A stretch of DNA of 64,000 nucleotides. Source: Streptomyces sp. ML-6. Lineage in GTDB: Bacteria > Actinomycetota > Actinomycetes > Streptomycetales > Streptomycetaceae. Made by a program: the position numbers and the translations under genes. Below the pieces are notes generated by a model that was not told where the DNA came from, did not search any database, and worked only from the letters and a program-made list of their open reading frames with translations. Where the stretch lies: positions 3,367,001 through 3,431,000 of the forward strand of contig NZ_JAOTIK010000001.1 of the NCBI RefSeq assembly GCF_030116705.1. The letters run 5' to 3'. Of this stretch, positions 34,974 to 42,990 are shown piece after piece. Numbering within the stretch: the stretch's first letter is position 1; each line of letters begins with the position of its first letter.

Positions 34974-36341
34974 CTAGACCCGCTGCCAGAGGGCCGGCAC
35001 GTTCGGCGGCGTCCAGCCGGGCTGCGCCAGGTGCGGCTGGAGGCAGCGGAAGCTCTCGGAGCCGTACGTCACGACGTCGCCCGTCGTGTACGACGTGCCC
35101 ACCTTCCAGGTGCCGCCCGGCTCCGGCGGGTCCGTCGGGTCCGGCGGGTCGGTCGGGGTGCCGTTGGTGACCAGGGTGAGCCCGTACGCCTGGAGCGCCG
35201 GGTTCAGCGGCTGGAAGTACGTCGTACCGCCCCGGGAGCAGTCGCCGGAGCCGCCGGAGGTGATGCCCTGCGCCTGGCTGCCGGAGATGAACGAGCCGCC
35301 GGAGTCACCGGGTTCGGCGCACACATTGGTGCGGGTGACCCCGGAGACGGTGCCCTCCTGGTAGGTGACGCTGGTGTTGCGCTGCTGGACCGTTCCGCAG
35401 TGCCAGCCGGTCGTCGAACCGGAGCGGCAGATCGACGAGCCCTCCAGCGCCTCGGTGGCCCCGGTGACCGTGACGTCGCCGTTGCCGTAGCCGTTCACCA
35501 GGGGGCGCGGCGTCCAGTTGCTGTTGGTGGCGACCCAGGCGTAGTCGCGGCCGGGGAACGTGGAGCCCTGGAACGAGCCCTGCGCCTGCTGATTGTAGCC
35601 GCTGGTGCTGACCCCGGGCCTTCCGCAGTGGCCGGCGCTGACGAAGCCGGACTGGGTGCCGCGCTTCACGGGGAAGCCTATGGAGCAGCGCCCCGAGCCG
35701 TTCATGTAGTACGCGTCACCGCCCCGCAGGTCCGCGAAGGTGCGCGGCTGTTCCGTGGCCCGGTTCACCTTCACCAGTTCGCGCGAGACCCCGGCGGCGG
35801 CCAGGAAGCTGTCGGCGGCCGAGCTGTCGGCGGCCTGCACGACGACCCGGTTGGTGGCCACGTCGACGTACCAGACGGGCACGCCCTCGGGAGCGTCGCG
35901 CAGCGCCACCCGGTCCAACTTCGCCTTCGCGGCGTCCAGTTCGGCCAGGGTGTGGGCGACGACGACGGGCTCGGCACCGGCCTTGCGGATCTCGGCGGCG
36001 TCCGCCGCGTCGGTGGTGGCGACGGTCAGGGCCGCGTCGTCACCGCTCACCCGGGCGCCGGCGAAGTCCGCGCCGAGGGTGCGCTTCAGCCCCGCGGCGA
36101 CGGCCGTCGCACGGGTTTCGTGGCCGATCCTGCTGCGCGCCTCGGCGTCCGTGAGACCGAGGTCGCGCCGCATGGCCTCCAGCAGACCGGGCGAGAGCTG
36201 TTCGGAACCCGCGGCGGTGGGGGTGCGGGGGGCGGGGTCGGCGGACGCGGTGCCGGTCAGACCGGCGAGCGCGAGCGCACCGACGGCCACGGTGGCGGTA
36301 CACGCGGCCAGGGCGCGTCTGCGGAGCATGGATCTCTCCAC
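34974..36341 (-). CDS. sprC: streptogrisin C-type secreted serine protease precursor with CBM
   Basis: A 455-residue preproprotease of the S1 (S1E) family. It has a signal peptide (ALAACTATVAVGALALAGLTGTASA) and a long propeptide to about residue 203. The mature protease starts near ADLRGGDAYYMNG. The triad is His in VSAGHCG (about 236), Asp in GRDYAW (about 263) and Ser in EPGDSGGSF (about 345). A Pro/Thr/Asp linker leads to a C-terminal chitin-binding-like module (GTWKVGTSYTTGD to WTPPNVPALWQRV). Order and length match S. griseus streptogrisin C. The start is GTG 36341 with AAGGAGAG; ATG 36329 is close. The module resembles that of the neighbouring dioxygenase. Confidence 0.95.
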   Translation of the reverse strand: MERSMLRRRALAACTATVAVGALALAGLTGTASADPAPRTPTAAGSEQLSPGLLEAMRRDLGLTDAEARSRIGHETRATAVAAGLKRTLGADFAGARVSGDDAALTVATTDAADAAEIRKAGAEPVVVAHTLAELDAAKAKLDRVALRDAPEGVPVWYVDVATNRVVVQAADSSAADSFLAAAGVSRELVKVNRATEQPRTFADLRGGDAYYMNGSGRCSIGFPVKRGTQSGFVSAGHCGRPGVSTSGYNQQAQGSFQGSTFPGRDYAWVATNSNWTPRPLVNGYGNGDVTVTGATEALEGSSICRSGSTTGWHCGTVQQRNTSVTYQEGTVSGVTRTNVCAEPGDSGGSFISGSQAQGITSGGSGDCSRGGTTYFQPLNPALQAYGLTLVTNGTPTDPPDPTDPPEPGGTWKVGTSYTTGDVVTYGSESFRCLQPHLAQPGWTPPNVPALWQRV

Positions 36342-36420
36342 GGAACTCTCCTTGACTTCGGGGGAATTGCCGCCAAGGTAGCCGTGGACACGTCACCGCC
36401 AGGAGATCCCGTTCTCCCCC

Positions 36421-36615
36421 TCACTTCGCGTTATGGGGTGGGCGTGCGCAGGGATTGCCGGGGGCCGTTTCGAGGAGCACGACCAGCATCGTCCTCGCTT
36501 CCAGCAGGTACACGACCAGCGATTCGTAGCCCGTCAGCGAACCGTCGTGGCCGATCCGGCCGTGGACTTCGAAGACCCCGGGGCCGTATCCGGTGTCCGG
36601 CAGCCCGCTGAACAC
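36421..36615 (-). pseudogene. C-terminal remnant of a serine hydrolase (beta-lactamase/S12-like)
   Basis: About 64 codons in a frame different from the MFS gene read LPDTGYGPGVFEVHGRIGHD, then GSLTGYESLVVYLLEARTML. This is the typical end of class C beta-lactamase/D-Ala carboxypeptidase-like hydrolases, with HDG at the third catalytic motif. The first two motifs (SxxK, YxN) and the rest of the gene are missing. Its 5' part overlaps the last 28 codons of the MFS gene, so a deletion probably joined the two. Confidence 0.72.
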
Positions 36616-38045
36616 CGTCCTCGGCCGCTCGGCGTGCCGTCGGGGCGGGCGGCCCGGCGAAAGCGCACTCCGAAGCCGCTGACCAGCGCCGCGAGCAGGG
36701 CCGCGACCAGCGGCACCCAGAGCGCGGCCCGGTAACCGTCGAGGAGCGCGACCGGTGAACTCGACACGGTGGCGGAGACGTTGACGGCCGCGGCGGCCGA
36801 GAGACCGAGGGCCGCGCCGAACTGGAACGAGGTGTAGAGCAGCCCGCCGGCCAGGCCCTGTTCCTCCTCGCCGACGCCTTCGGTGGCGACGATGGTGAGC
36901 GGGCCGTAGGTCAGGGCGAAGGCGAGGCCGAGCAGGAGCAGGCTCGGGAGCATGACCGGATAGGTCCAGTCGGCGCCGACCGGCAGGAAGAGCCCGTACG
37001 CCAGGGAGGCGAGAACCAGACCGCCGAGGATCAGCCTGGCGTTGCCGAAACGGGCGACCAGCTTGGGCACGAGGACCGGCGAGAGGATCGCATCGATACC
37101 GATGACGATCATCGCGAAGCTGGTCCGGAGGGTGGACCAGCCGCGCAGTTCCTGGAGGTAGAGGACGACGAGGAACTGGAAACCGAAGAAACCCGCCGCG
37201 AAGAGCAGCCCCACGGCGTTGGCGCGCACCAGGGCGGTGTTGCGGAAGATGCCCGGACGGACCAGGGGGGCCGCCGAGCGGCGTTCGACCACGATGAACC
37301 CGGCGAGGGCGGCGAGGCCCGCGCCGAGGGTGGCGAGGGTCTGGACGAGCGGGGCGTGACCGGCGCGCTCGACGCCGAGGACCAGGAGCAGGATGGCCGC
37401 GGTGACGGCGAGACCGCCGGCCAGGTCGAGGCCCTGCCCGGTGCGGTCGGGCCGCGGCGCCCTGGGTACGAGGGCGAGCGCGGCGAACAGGATCAGTGCC
37501 GAGAGCACGACCGGGGCGAAGAACACCCAGCGCCAGTCGGCCGAGGCGAGCAGACCGCCCACGACCAGGCCGATCGAGAAGCCGCCCGCCGCGGTGCCGG
37601 AGTAGAAGAGCAGTGCCTTGTTGCGCCGCGGGCCCTCCTCGAAGCCGGTGGTGATGATGGACAGACCGGCCGGGGTCATGAAAGCCGCCGCGACACCGGT
37701 GACGAAGCGGGCCGTGACCAGCATCCAGCCCTCCGTGGCGAGTCCGCCGAGTCCGGAGAAGACCAGGAAGACCGAGAGCCAGAGGACGAACATCCGGCGC
37801 CGCCCGAAGAGGTCGGCCGCTCGCCCGCCGACCAGCATGAAGCCGCCGTAGCCGAGGACGTACGCGCTCATGACCCACTGCAGCGAGCCGGTGGACAGGC
37901 CGAGATCGGCGCGGATGGCGGGCAGGGCCACGTTGAGCATCGCCACGTCGATGCCTTCGAGGAAGATCGCGCCGCACAGGGCGAGCAGCACGCCCCGTTC
38001 ACGGGCGCTCAGCGGGACGGCCGCCGGTGGCTTCTGTGTTCGCAT
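36534..38045 (-). CDS. MFS drug-efflux transporter (DHA2/EmrB-like)
   Basis: A 503-residue membrane protein with about 14 hydrophobic helices. The MFS motif A loop is GGRAADLFGRRRMF, and motif C-like GLSIITTGFEEGPRRN follows helix 5. The family exports hydrophobic drugs with proton antiport. The start is ATG 38045 with AGGAG about ten bases upstream. The last 28 residues (after RPDGTPSGR) are a foreign tail created by reading out of frame through a serine-hydrolase remnant, so the natural C-terminus has been lost. It is divergent from the LysR gene, which is a likely regulator. Confidence 0.9.
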   Translation of the reverse strand: MRTQKPPAAVPLSARERGVLLALCGAIFLEGIDVAMLNVALPAIRADLGLSTGSLQWVMSAYVLGYGGFMLVGGRAADLFGRRRMFVLWLSVFLVFSGLGGLATEGWMLVTARFVTGVAAAFMTPAGLSIITTGFEEGPRRNKALLFYSGTAAGGFSIGLVVGGLLASADWRWVFFAPVVLSALILFAALALVPRAPRPDRTGQGLDLAGGLAVTAAILLLVLGVERAGHAPLVQTLATLGAGLAALAGFIVVERRSAAPLVRPGIFRNTALVRANAVGLLFAAGFFGFQFLVVLYLQELRGWSTLRTSFAMIVIGIDAILSPVLVPKLVARFGNARLILGGLVLASLAYGLFLPVGADWTYPVMLPSLLLLGLAFALTYGPLTIVATEGVGEEEQGLAGGLLYTSFQFGAALGLSAAAAVNVSATVSSSPVALLDGYRAALWVPLVAALLAALVSGFGVRFRRAARPDGTPSGRGRCSAGCRTPDTAPGSSKSTAGSATTVR

Positions 38046-38106
38046 GCCGGTTCAACTCCTGGTTCACCTGAGGAGGGAGGAAGAGGGAATCGCCGCCGTG
38101 CCAAAG

Positions 38107-38154
38107 GAACTTCGAGACTTCGAGACTTCGGAACTTCGGAACTTCGGAACTTCG
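38107..38154. repeat. six tandem 8-base units (GAACTTCG/AGACTTCG)
   Basis: The units are GAACTTCG, AGACTTCG, AGACTTCG, then GAACTTCG three times, without gaps. They lie in the 304-base divergent region between the MFS and LysR genes. The rest of that region shows no gene. The 8-base period does not match a helical turn, so phased binding sites are not implied. Confidence 0.8.
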
Positions 38155-38349
38155 AGCCGTCGGGCCTTGAGGCCAACGGCCCCCGGAACCGTCGGCCCCC
38201 TGGACCATCGGGCCCCGGGACCTTCATGCCGTCGGGGCTTCGTCGGGCGGCTCGTCCACCATCCGCCGGGCCCGGGAACGGAACAACGGCGAAGATCTCA
38301 ACGTTCGTTCAACCAGGCTTACCGTTCCGGATCCACCTGGGGGAATCCG

Positions 38350-39273
38350 ATGGAACACGACGAGGTCGAGTGCTTTCTGCTGCTCGCCGAGGAACTGCAC
38401 TTCGGCCGCACCGCCGACCGGATGCGGCTCTCCCGCGCCCGGGTGAGCCAACTGGTGCAGCGGCTCGAACGGCGCGTCGGGGCACCGCTGTTCATACGTA
38501 CCAGCCGCCGCGTCGCCCCCACCTCGCTGGGCAGGCAGCTGCGGGCCGACCTCGAACCGGCCCACCGCGCGATGCAGGCCGCCCTCGCCCGCGCCGCCGC
38601 CACCGCACGCGGCATCGACGCCGTGCTGCACGTCGGGTTCTCCAACCCGCTGACCGGCGAGATCGTGATGAAGGTGACGGAGTCGCTGCGGATCAGCCAC
38701 CCCCAACTCGCCGTGGAGATCTGCGAGGTGCCCCTGTCCGACCCGTACGGGCAGCTGCGCAACGGCGAATTCGACGTCCAGTTCCAGGAGTTCCCGGTCC
38801 GCGAGGAGGACCTGGGCGGCGGCCCGCCACTGATCACCGAGGAGCGCGTCCTCGCCGTGGCCTCGACGCACCCCCTCGCCGCGCGCGACTCGGTGTCCAT
38901 GGAGGACCTCGCCGACGTACCGCTGCTCACGATCGAGGGCGAACTGCCGGACTACTGGCTGGAGCACCACGTCCCCGCGCGCACCCCGGCGGGCCGGCCG
39001 ATCGGGCGGGGGCCCGCCGTGACCAACATGCAGGAGGCGTTGATGCTGGTCGCGGGCGGGAGGGGCGCCCTGCTCACCCCCGCGCACACGGCGACGTACC
39101 ACACACGTCCGGGGGTCGCGTACCTCCCCTTCGTCGACGCGGAACCGGTCGGATACGGCCTGGTGTGGCGCACCGGCGACGACACCGGCGCGGTGGAGGC
39201 CTTCGCCGGCGCGGCCCGCCGGGTGGCCCGGGAGGTGGCCCAGGGAGACCCGCGGATCACGGCACCGGCCTGA
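38350..39273 (+). CDS. LysR-family transcriptional regulator
   Basis: A 307-residue LTTR. The N-terminal winged HTH is FLLLAEELHFGRTADRMRLS with ARVSQLVQRLERRVGAPLF, followed by the periplasmic-binding-protein-like effector domain (LHVGFSNPLTGEIVMKV). LysR proteins usually control a divergent gene; here that is the MFS transporter, 304 bases away. The start is ATG 38350 after GGGGGAA. The effector is unknown. It ends 20 bases before a hairpin shared with the converging tRNA gene. Confidence 0.92.
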   Translation: MEHDEVECFLLLAEELHFGRTADRMRLSRARVSQLVQRLERRVGAPLFIRTSRRVAPTSLGRQLRADLEPAHRAMQAALARAAATARGIDAVLHVGFSNPLTGEIVMKVTESLRISHPQLAVEICEVPLSDPYGQLRNGEFDVQFQEFPVREEDLGGGPPLITEERVLAVASTHPLAARDSVSMEDLADVPLLTIEGELPDYWLEHHVPARTPAGRPIGRGPAVTNMQEALMLVAGGRGALLTPAHTATYHTRPGVAYLPFVDAEPVGYGLVWRTGDDTGAVEAFAGAARRVAREVAQGDPRITAPA

Positions 39274-39292
39274 CGACCCCCTGCCGACAACG

Positions 39293-39329
39293 AAAAAGAC
39301 CAGGGCGGGTGAGATCCGACCTGGTCTTT
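39293..39329 (-). terminator. bidirectional terminator between LysR and tRNA-Thr
   Basis: The arms 39295-39304 and 39320-39329 form a 10-base-pair stem with a 15-base loop. Read on the minus strand it ends in TTTTT and serves the tRNA; on the plus strand it follows the LysR stop. Confidence 0.85.
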
Positions 39330-39334
39330 CACTG

Positions 39335-39408
39335 AGCCGCCTTCGGGATTCGAACCCGAGACCTACGCATTACGAGTGCGTTGCTCTGGCCAACTGAGCT
39401 AAGGCGGC
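39335..39408 (-). tRNA. tRNA-Thr, anticodon CGT
   Basis: The minus strand folds into a 74-base cloverleaf: acceptor GCCGCCT/AGGCGGC, D arm TAGCTCAGTTGGC, anticodon loop CTCGTAA with anticodon CGT (reads ACG), T arm CGGGTTCGAATCCCG and discriminator T. No 3' CCA is encoded, as is usual in Streptomyces. The tRNA marks the boundary of the core block to the right. Confidence 0.97.
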
Positions 39409-39416
39409 ATGCCCTG

Positions 39417-39453
39417 TCGCACCATGGTGCGATCAGCGGCGTCGCCAAGTCTA
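39417..39453 (-). promoter_or_regulatory. tRNA-Thr promoter -10 box and 16-base palindrome in the leader
   Basis: A TAGACT hexamer (39453-39448, minus strand) is a good -10 box, predicting a start near 39441. Between it and the tRNA is a perfect palindrome, TCGCACCATGGTGCGA (39417-39432), which may fold as a leader hairpin with loop CATG or be a protein-binding site. I do not see a clear -35 box. Confidence 0.45.
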
Positions 39454-39526
39454 CACAGTTTCCGGGGGTGCTCCGCACCACCTTCGTTTCGAGCCGTCCT
39501 CGCAGGTCAGCAGGGGGGCGGGGGGC

Positions 39527-41071
39527 TCAGGAGCATTTCTTGCCGTCGCTCGGCGGGGTGCCTTCCAGGAGGTAGGTGTTGATCGCCGTGTCGATGCAGT
39601 CGCTGCCGCGGCCGTACGCCGTGTGGCCGTCGCCGTGGTAGCTGAGGAGGGTGCCGGAGGAGAGCTGGTCGGCCAGGGACTCGGCCCACTTGTACGGGGT
39701 GGCCGGGTCGCGGGTCGTGCCGACCACGACGATCGGGGCCGCGCCCTTCGCCTCGATGCGGTGGGGGGTGCCGGTGGGCGGGGCCGGCCAGTGGGCGCAG
39801 TTCAGGGCGGACCAGGCGAAGGCGCGGCCGAAGACCGGGGACGCCTTCTCGAAACCGGGGACCGCCCGCTCGACGGCCTCGGCGTCGGTGAAGGCGGGCG
39901 GGAGGTCCAGGCAGTTCACGGCGGCGTTGGCGGCCATGAGGTTCGCGTACGTGCCGTTCGGCTGGCGCTCGTAGTAGCTGTCCGACAGGGAGAGCAGGCC
40001 GGAGCCGTCGCCGTCCTGGGCCGCGGCGAGGGCCTCGCGGAGCCGGGGCCAGGCCGATTCGTCGTACATCGCGGCGATGACCCCCGTGGTGGCGAGGGAC
40101 TCGGTGAGCCGGCGGGACTCACCGGTGTCGATCGGGTGGGCGTCGAGGTCGGTGAAGAGCCGCTTCAGATGGGCGGCCGCGTCGGCGGTGGAGGTGGTGC
40201 CGAGCGGGCAGTCCGCCTTCTTCACGCAGTCGGCGGCGAAGGACTGGAACGCGGTCTCGAAGCCCGCCGTCTGGTCGCGGTTCATCTCGACGGAGGGGAG
40301 CGACGGGTCCATCGCGCCGTCCAGGACCAGGCGGCCGACCCGGCCGGGGAAGAGCCCGGCGTACGTCGCGCCGAGGAGGGTGCCGTACGACGCCCCGAGG
40401 TAGTGCAGCTTCTCGTCGCCGAGGAGGGCCCGCAGCATGTCCATGTCGCGGGCGGTCTCGACGGTGGAGACGTGCGGGAGGATCGTGCCGGAGCGCTTCT
40501 CGCAGCCGCTCGCGAACCGCTCGTAGGCGCTGCTCAGCCCGGTGACCTCGGTGGCGTCGTCCGGGGTCTGGTCGACCTGGGTGTAGGTGTCCATCTGCGG
40601 GCCGGTGAGGCATTCGACGGGCTCGCTGCGGGCCACTCCGCGCGGGTCCACGGCGACCATGTCGTAGCGGGCCCGGACCGGGGCGGGGTAGCCGATCGCC
40701 GCGTAGCCCTGGAGGTAGTCGATGGCGGAGCCGCCGGGGCCGCCCGGGTTCACCAGGAGGGAGCCGATCCGCTTGCCGGGCCCGGTGGCCCTCTTGCGGG
40801 AGACGGCCAGATCGATCTCCTCGCCGTCCGGCTCCGCGTAGTCCAGCGGCGCCTTCATCGTCGCGCACTGGAAGCCCTCGACGCCGCACTCCCGCCACTT
40901 CAGCGTCTGCCCGTAGTACCGCTTCAGCTCCTCCGGCACGGGCGGTACGGACGCCGTCGCCGGCGCGGACGACGAGGCGTTCGTCGGGCTCCCGCCCGTA
41001 CAGCCGGAGACGAGGAGGCCGGCTGCGCCGAGTGCGGCGGCGAGAATGCGGAGCGAGCGCCTGGTGTCCAT
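39527..41071 (-). CDS. secreted alpha/beta-hydrolase lipoprotein (tripeptidyl-aminopeptidase/SlpD-like)
   Basis: A 514-residue exported lipoprotein with lipobox VSGC at about residues 21-24. Its alpha/beta-hydrolase fold resembles the Streptomyces mycelium-associated proteinases and tripeptidyl aminopeptidases. The nucleophile is in GASYGTLLG, the acid in GTTRDPATPY and the catalytic His in HGDGHTAYG. The oxyanion segment is LVNPGGPGGSA. Four or more cysteines suggest disulphides. It probably removes short N-terminal peptides outside the cell; exact specificity is not readable. The start is ATG 41071. It lies between tRNA-Thr and holB. Confidence 0.9.
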   Translation of the reverse strand: MDTRRSLRILAAALGAAGLLVSGCTGGSPTNASSSAPATASVPPVPEELKRYYGQTLKWRECGVEGFQCATMKAPLDYAEPDGEEIDLAVSRKRATGPGKRIGSLLVNPGGPGGSAIDYLQGYAAIGYPAPVRARYDMVAVDPRGVARSEPVECLTGPQMDTYTQVDQTPDDATEVTGLSSAYERFASGCEKRSGTILPHVSTVETARDMDMLRALLGDEKLHYLGASYGTLLGATYAGLFPGRVGRLVLDGAMDPSLPSVEMNRDQTAGFETAFQSFAADCVKKADCPLGTTSTADAAAHLKRLFTDLDAHPIDTGESRRLTESLATTGVIAAMYDESAWPRLREALAAAQDGDGSGLLSLSDSYYERQPNGTYANLMAANAAVNCLDLPPAFTDAEAVERAVPGFEKASPVFGRAFAWSALNCAHWPAPPTGTPHRIEAKGAAPIVVVGTTRDPATPYKWAESLADQLSSGTLLSYHGDGHTAYGRGSDCIDTAINTYLLEGTPPSDGKKCS

Positions 41072-41332
41072 CCCCCGGAGCGTAGTCGCCGAGCGGCGGA
41101 CCGCCCTGCCACCTGCCCGTACGGGTGAAAAGCGGCGAAAAGCGGCAGGGGTGGGAGGGGGCGCCGGTACGCGGCCCGCCGGGTTCCGGTGCCCGGTTCG
41201 CCGGGAACGGGGTGGGAAAACGGCGCGGTGAGAACGGGGCGGGGGAAACGAGTCGGCGGAAACGGGATGGGGAAACGGCGCGACGGGAACGGGGCGTGAC
41301 GGGAACGGTGTGACGCGGCCGGCGCGGGCGGG

Positions 41333-42538
41333 TCAGCCCGCGCGGAGTGCCATCGTCATCGCCTCCACCGCGAGCAGCGGTGCCACGTTGCGGTCCAGCG
41401 CCCGACGGCAGGCGATCACCGCCTCTATCCGGCGCAGGGTGCGCTCGGGGGTGGAGGAGCGGGCGACCCGGTCGAGGGCGTCCTCCACGTCCGTGTTGGC
41501 GAGGGCGATCCGCGAACCCAGCTGGATGGCCAGCACGTCGCGGTAGAAGCCGGTCAGGTCCGTGAGCGCGAGGTCGAGGCTGTCGCGCTGGGTACGGGTC
41601 TTGCGGCGCTTCTGCCGGTCCTCCAGCTCCTTCATCACCCCGGCGGTGCCGCGCGGCAGCCGCCCTCCGGCCGCGGCCCCGAGCGCGGCCTTCATCTCCT
41701 CCGTCTCCTTGGCGTCGACCTCCTCCGAGACCTGCTTGGCGTCGTCGGTCGCGGTGTCGATCAGCTCCTGGGCGGCCTTGAGGCACCCCCCGATCTCCTC
41801 GACCCGCAGCGGGAGCTTGAGCACGGCGGCGCGGCGCGACCGGGCCCGCTCGTCGGTGGCGAGGCGACGGGCCCGGTCGATGTGCCCCTGGGTGGCCCGC
41901 GCGGCGGACGCGGCCCGCTCCGGGTCGATGCCGTCGCGCCGGATCAGGACGTCGGCCACCGCGTCGACCGGGGGCGTGCGCAGCGTGAGGTGGCGGCACC
42001 GGGAACGGATGGTGGGCAGCACGTCCTCGAGGGAGGGCGCGCAGAGCAGCCACACCGTGCGGGGTGCGGGCTCCTCGACCGCCTTCAGCAGGACGTTCCC
42101 CGCGCCCTCGGTGAGCCGGTCGGCGTCCTCCAGGACGATGACCTGCCAGCGGCCGACGGCCGGTGAGAGCTGGGCGCGGCGGACCAGCTCGCGGGTCTCC
42201 TTCACGCCGATGGAGAGCAGGTCCGTACGGACCACCTCGACGTCGGCGTGCGTGCCGATCAGGCTGGTGTGGCAGCCGTCGCAGAAGCCGCAGCCCGGTG
42301 CGCCGCCCAGGGCGCGGTCCGGGCTGGTGCACTGGAGGGCGGCGGCGAAGGCGCGGGCCGCGGTGGAGCGGCCGGAACCCGGCGGCCCGGTGAACAGCCA
42401 GGCGTGGGTCATCTTCGACCCCGGGGGCGCCGGCTCCCCCGCCCCGTCGGCGGTGACCAGCGCATCGGCGTCCCGGGCGGCGGCCGCGAGCTGCTCCTGC
42501 ACACGGTCCTGCCCGACCAGGTCGTCCCATACGGTCAT
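41333..42538 (-). CDS. holB: DNA polymerase III delta' subunit
   Basis: A clamp-loader subunit of 401 residues that opens the beta clamp during replication. It has a P-loop-like GPPGSGRSTAARAF (degenerate, with Arg replacing Lys, as expected for the non-hydrolysing delta' subunit), a zinc-binding cysteine cluster CGFCDGCH and the sensor-1-like PTIRSRCRHLTL. Domain III is extended by a Lys/Glu-rich helical region. The start is ATG 42538. It follows tmk on the same strand (451-base gap with a terminator-like hairpin), the usual tmk-holB order. Downstream, 41215-41330 is a degenerate GGGAACGGGG repeat. Confidence 0.94.
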   Translation of the reverse strand: MTVWDDLVGQDRVQEQLAAAARDADALVTADGAGEPAPPGSKMTHAWLFTGPPGSGRSTAARAFAAALQCTSPDRALGGAPGCGFCDGCHTSLIGTHADVEVVRTDLLSIGVKETRELVRRAQLSPAVGRWQVIVLEDADRLTEGAGNVLLKAVEEPAPRTVWLLCAPSLEDVLPTIRSRCRHLTLRTPPVDAVADVLIRRDGIDPERAASAARATQGHIDRARRLATDERARSRRAAVLKLPLRVEEIGGCLKAAQELIDTATDDAKQVSEEVDAKETEEMKAALGAAAGGRLPRGTAGVMKELEDRQKRRKTRTQRDSLDLALTDLTGFYRDVLAIQLGSRIALANTDVEDALDRVARSSTPERTLRRIEAVIACRRALDRNVAPLLAVEAMTMALRAG

Positions 42539-42990
42539 GGGGCACCGCCCTTCCGATGGTGTGCGCCGCGCGGCTGTCGTGCGGTACGGCCGCGCGGCCG
42601 TGGTGTCGCCGTCCGCCGGCCGGGGACGCCGCACGGCACGGCGGTCTCCGGTCCGGCTTCCATGATCCGGCATCCATTGTGGGGGACGGGTCTGACAATC
42701 CCGGCAGGGAGCCGCCATCAAGGCCGCCCGGCCCGCCAACCGCCCGGGTCCTGCGTCCAGAGGTCCTGTGCCCAAGGCCATACGCCCGGACCGGCCCCGA
42801 CTCCTGCGGACCGTGCGCCCGGACCGGCCCCGATCCCCGCGAACAGGTCGCCCGAACGGACGGGTGGGGCAGCCCGACGGTCTCATCCGTCACGACTGCC
42901 CCACCCGGTCGTCCCGCTGTCCCGCTGTCCCGTCGCCGTCGGCTGGCGCCGTCGCCGTCCCGTCCGTCCCGTCGCCGTCCGGTCCGTTCC
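42539..42990. other. intergenic region between tmk and holB
   Basis: Gene-free and GC-rich. It holds an 18-base direct repeat (42783-42800 and 42816-42833, CGCCCGGACCGGCCCCGA) and the tmk terminator at 42861-42907. The holB promoter must lie upstream of 42538; I could not place it. Confidence 0.5.
42861..42907 (-). terminator. nested hairpin downstream of tmk
   Basis: A perfect outer 12-base-pair stem (42861-42872 with 42896-42907) encloses an inner GACGG/CCGTC stem (42876-42880 with 42887-42891). It lies about 84 bases after the tmk stop on the minus strand. Confidence 0.7.

Noticed and set aside
36616..37977. Reading the whole second frame under the MFS gene as a protein
   Set aside because: Only the last 64 codons resemble a protein family; the rest mirrors the MFS gene and is Arg/Pro-rich.
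38107..38154. Tandem repeats as a CRISPR array
   Set aside because: Units are 8 bases without spacers and no cas gene is present. The other tandem repeats (20083-20121, 29825-29857) fail for the same reason.
39335..39408. Integration att site at the tRNA-Thr
   Set aside because: I found no second copy of the tRNA 3' end and no integrase gene in the window; the idea is kept only as context.
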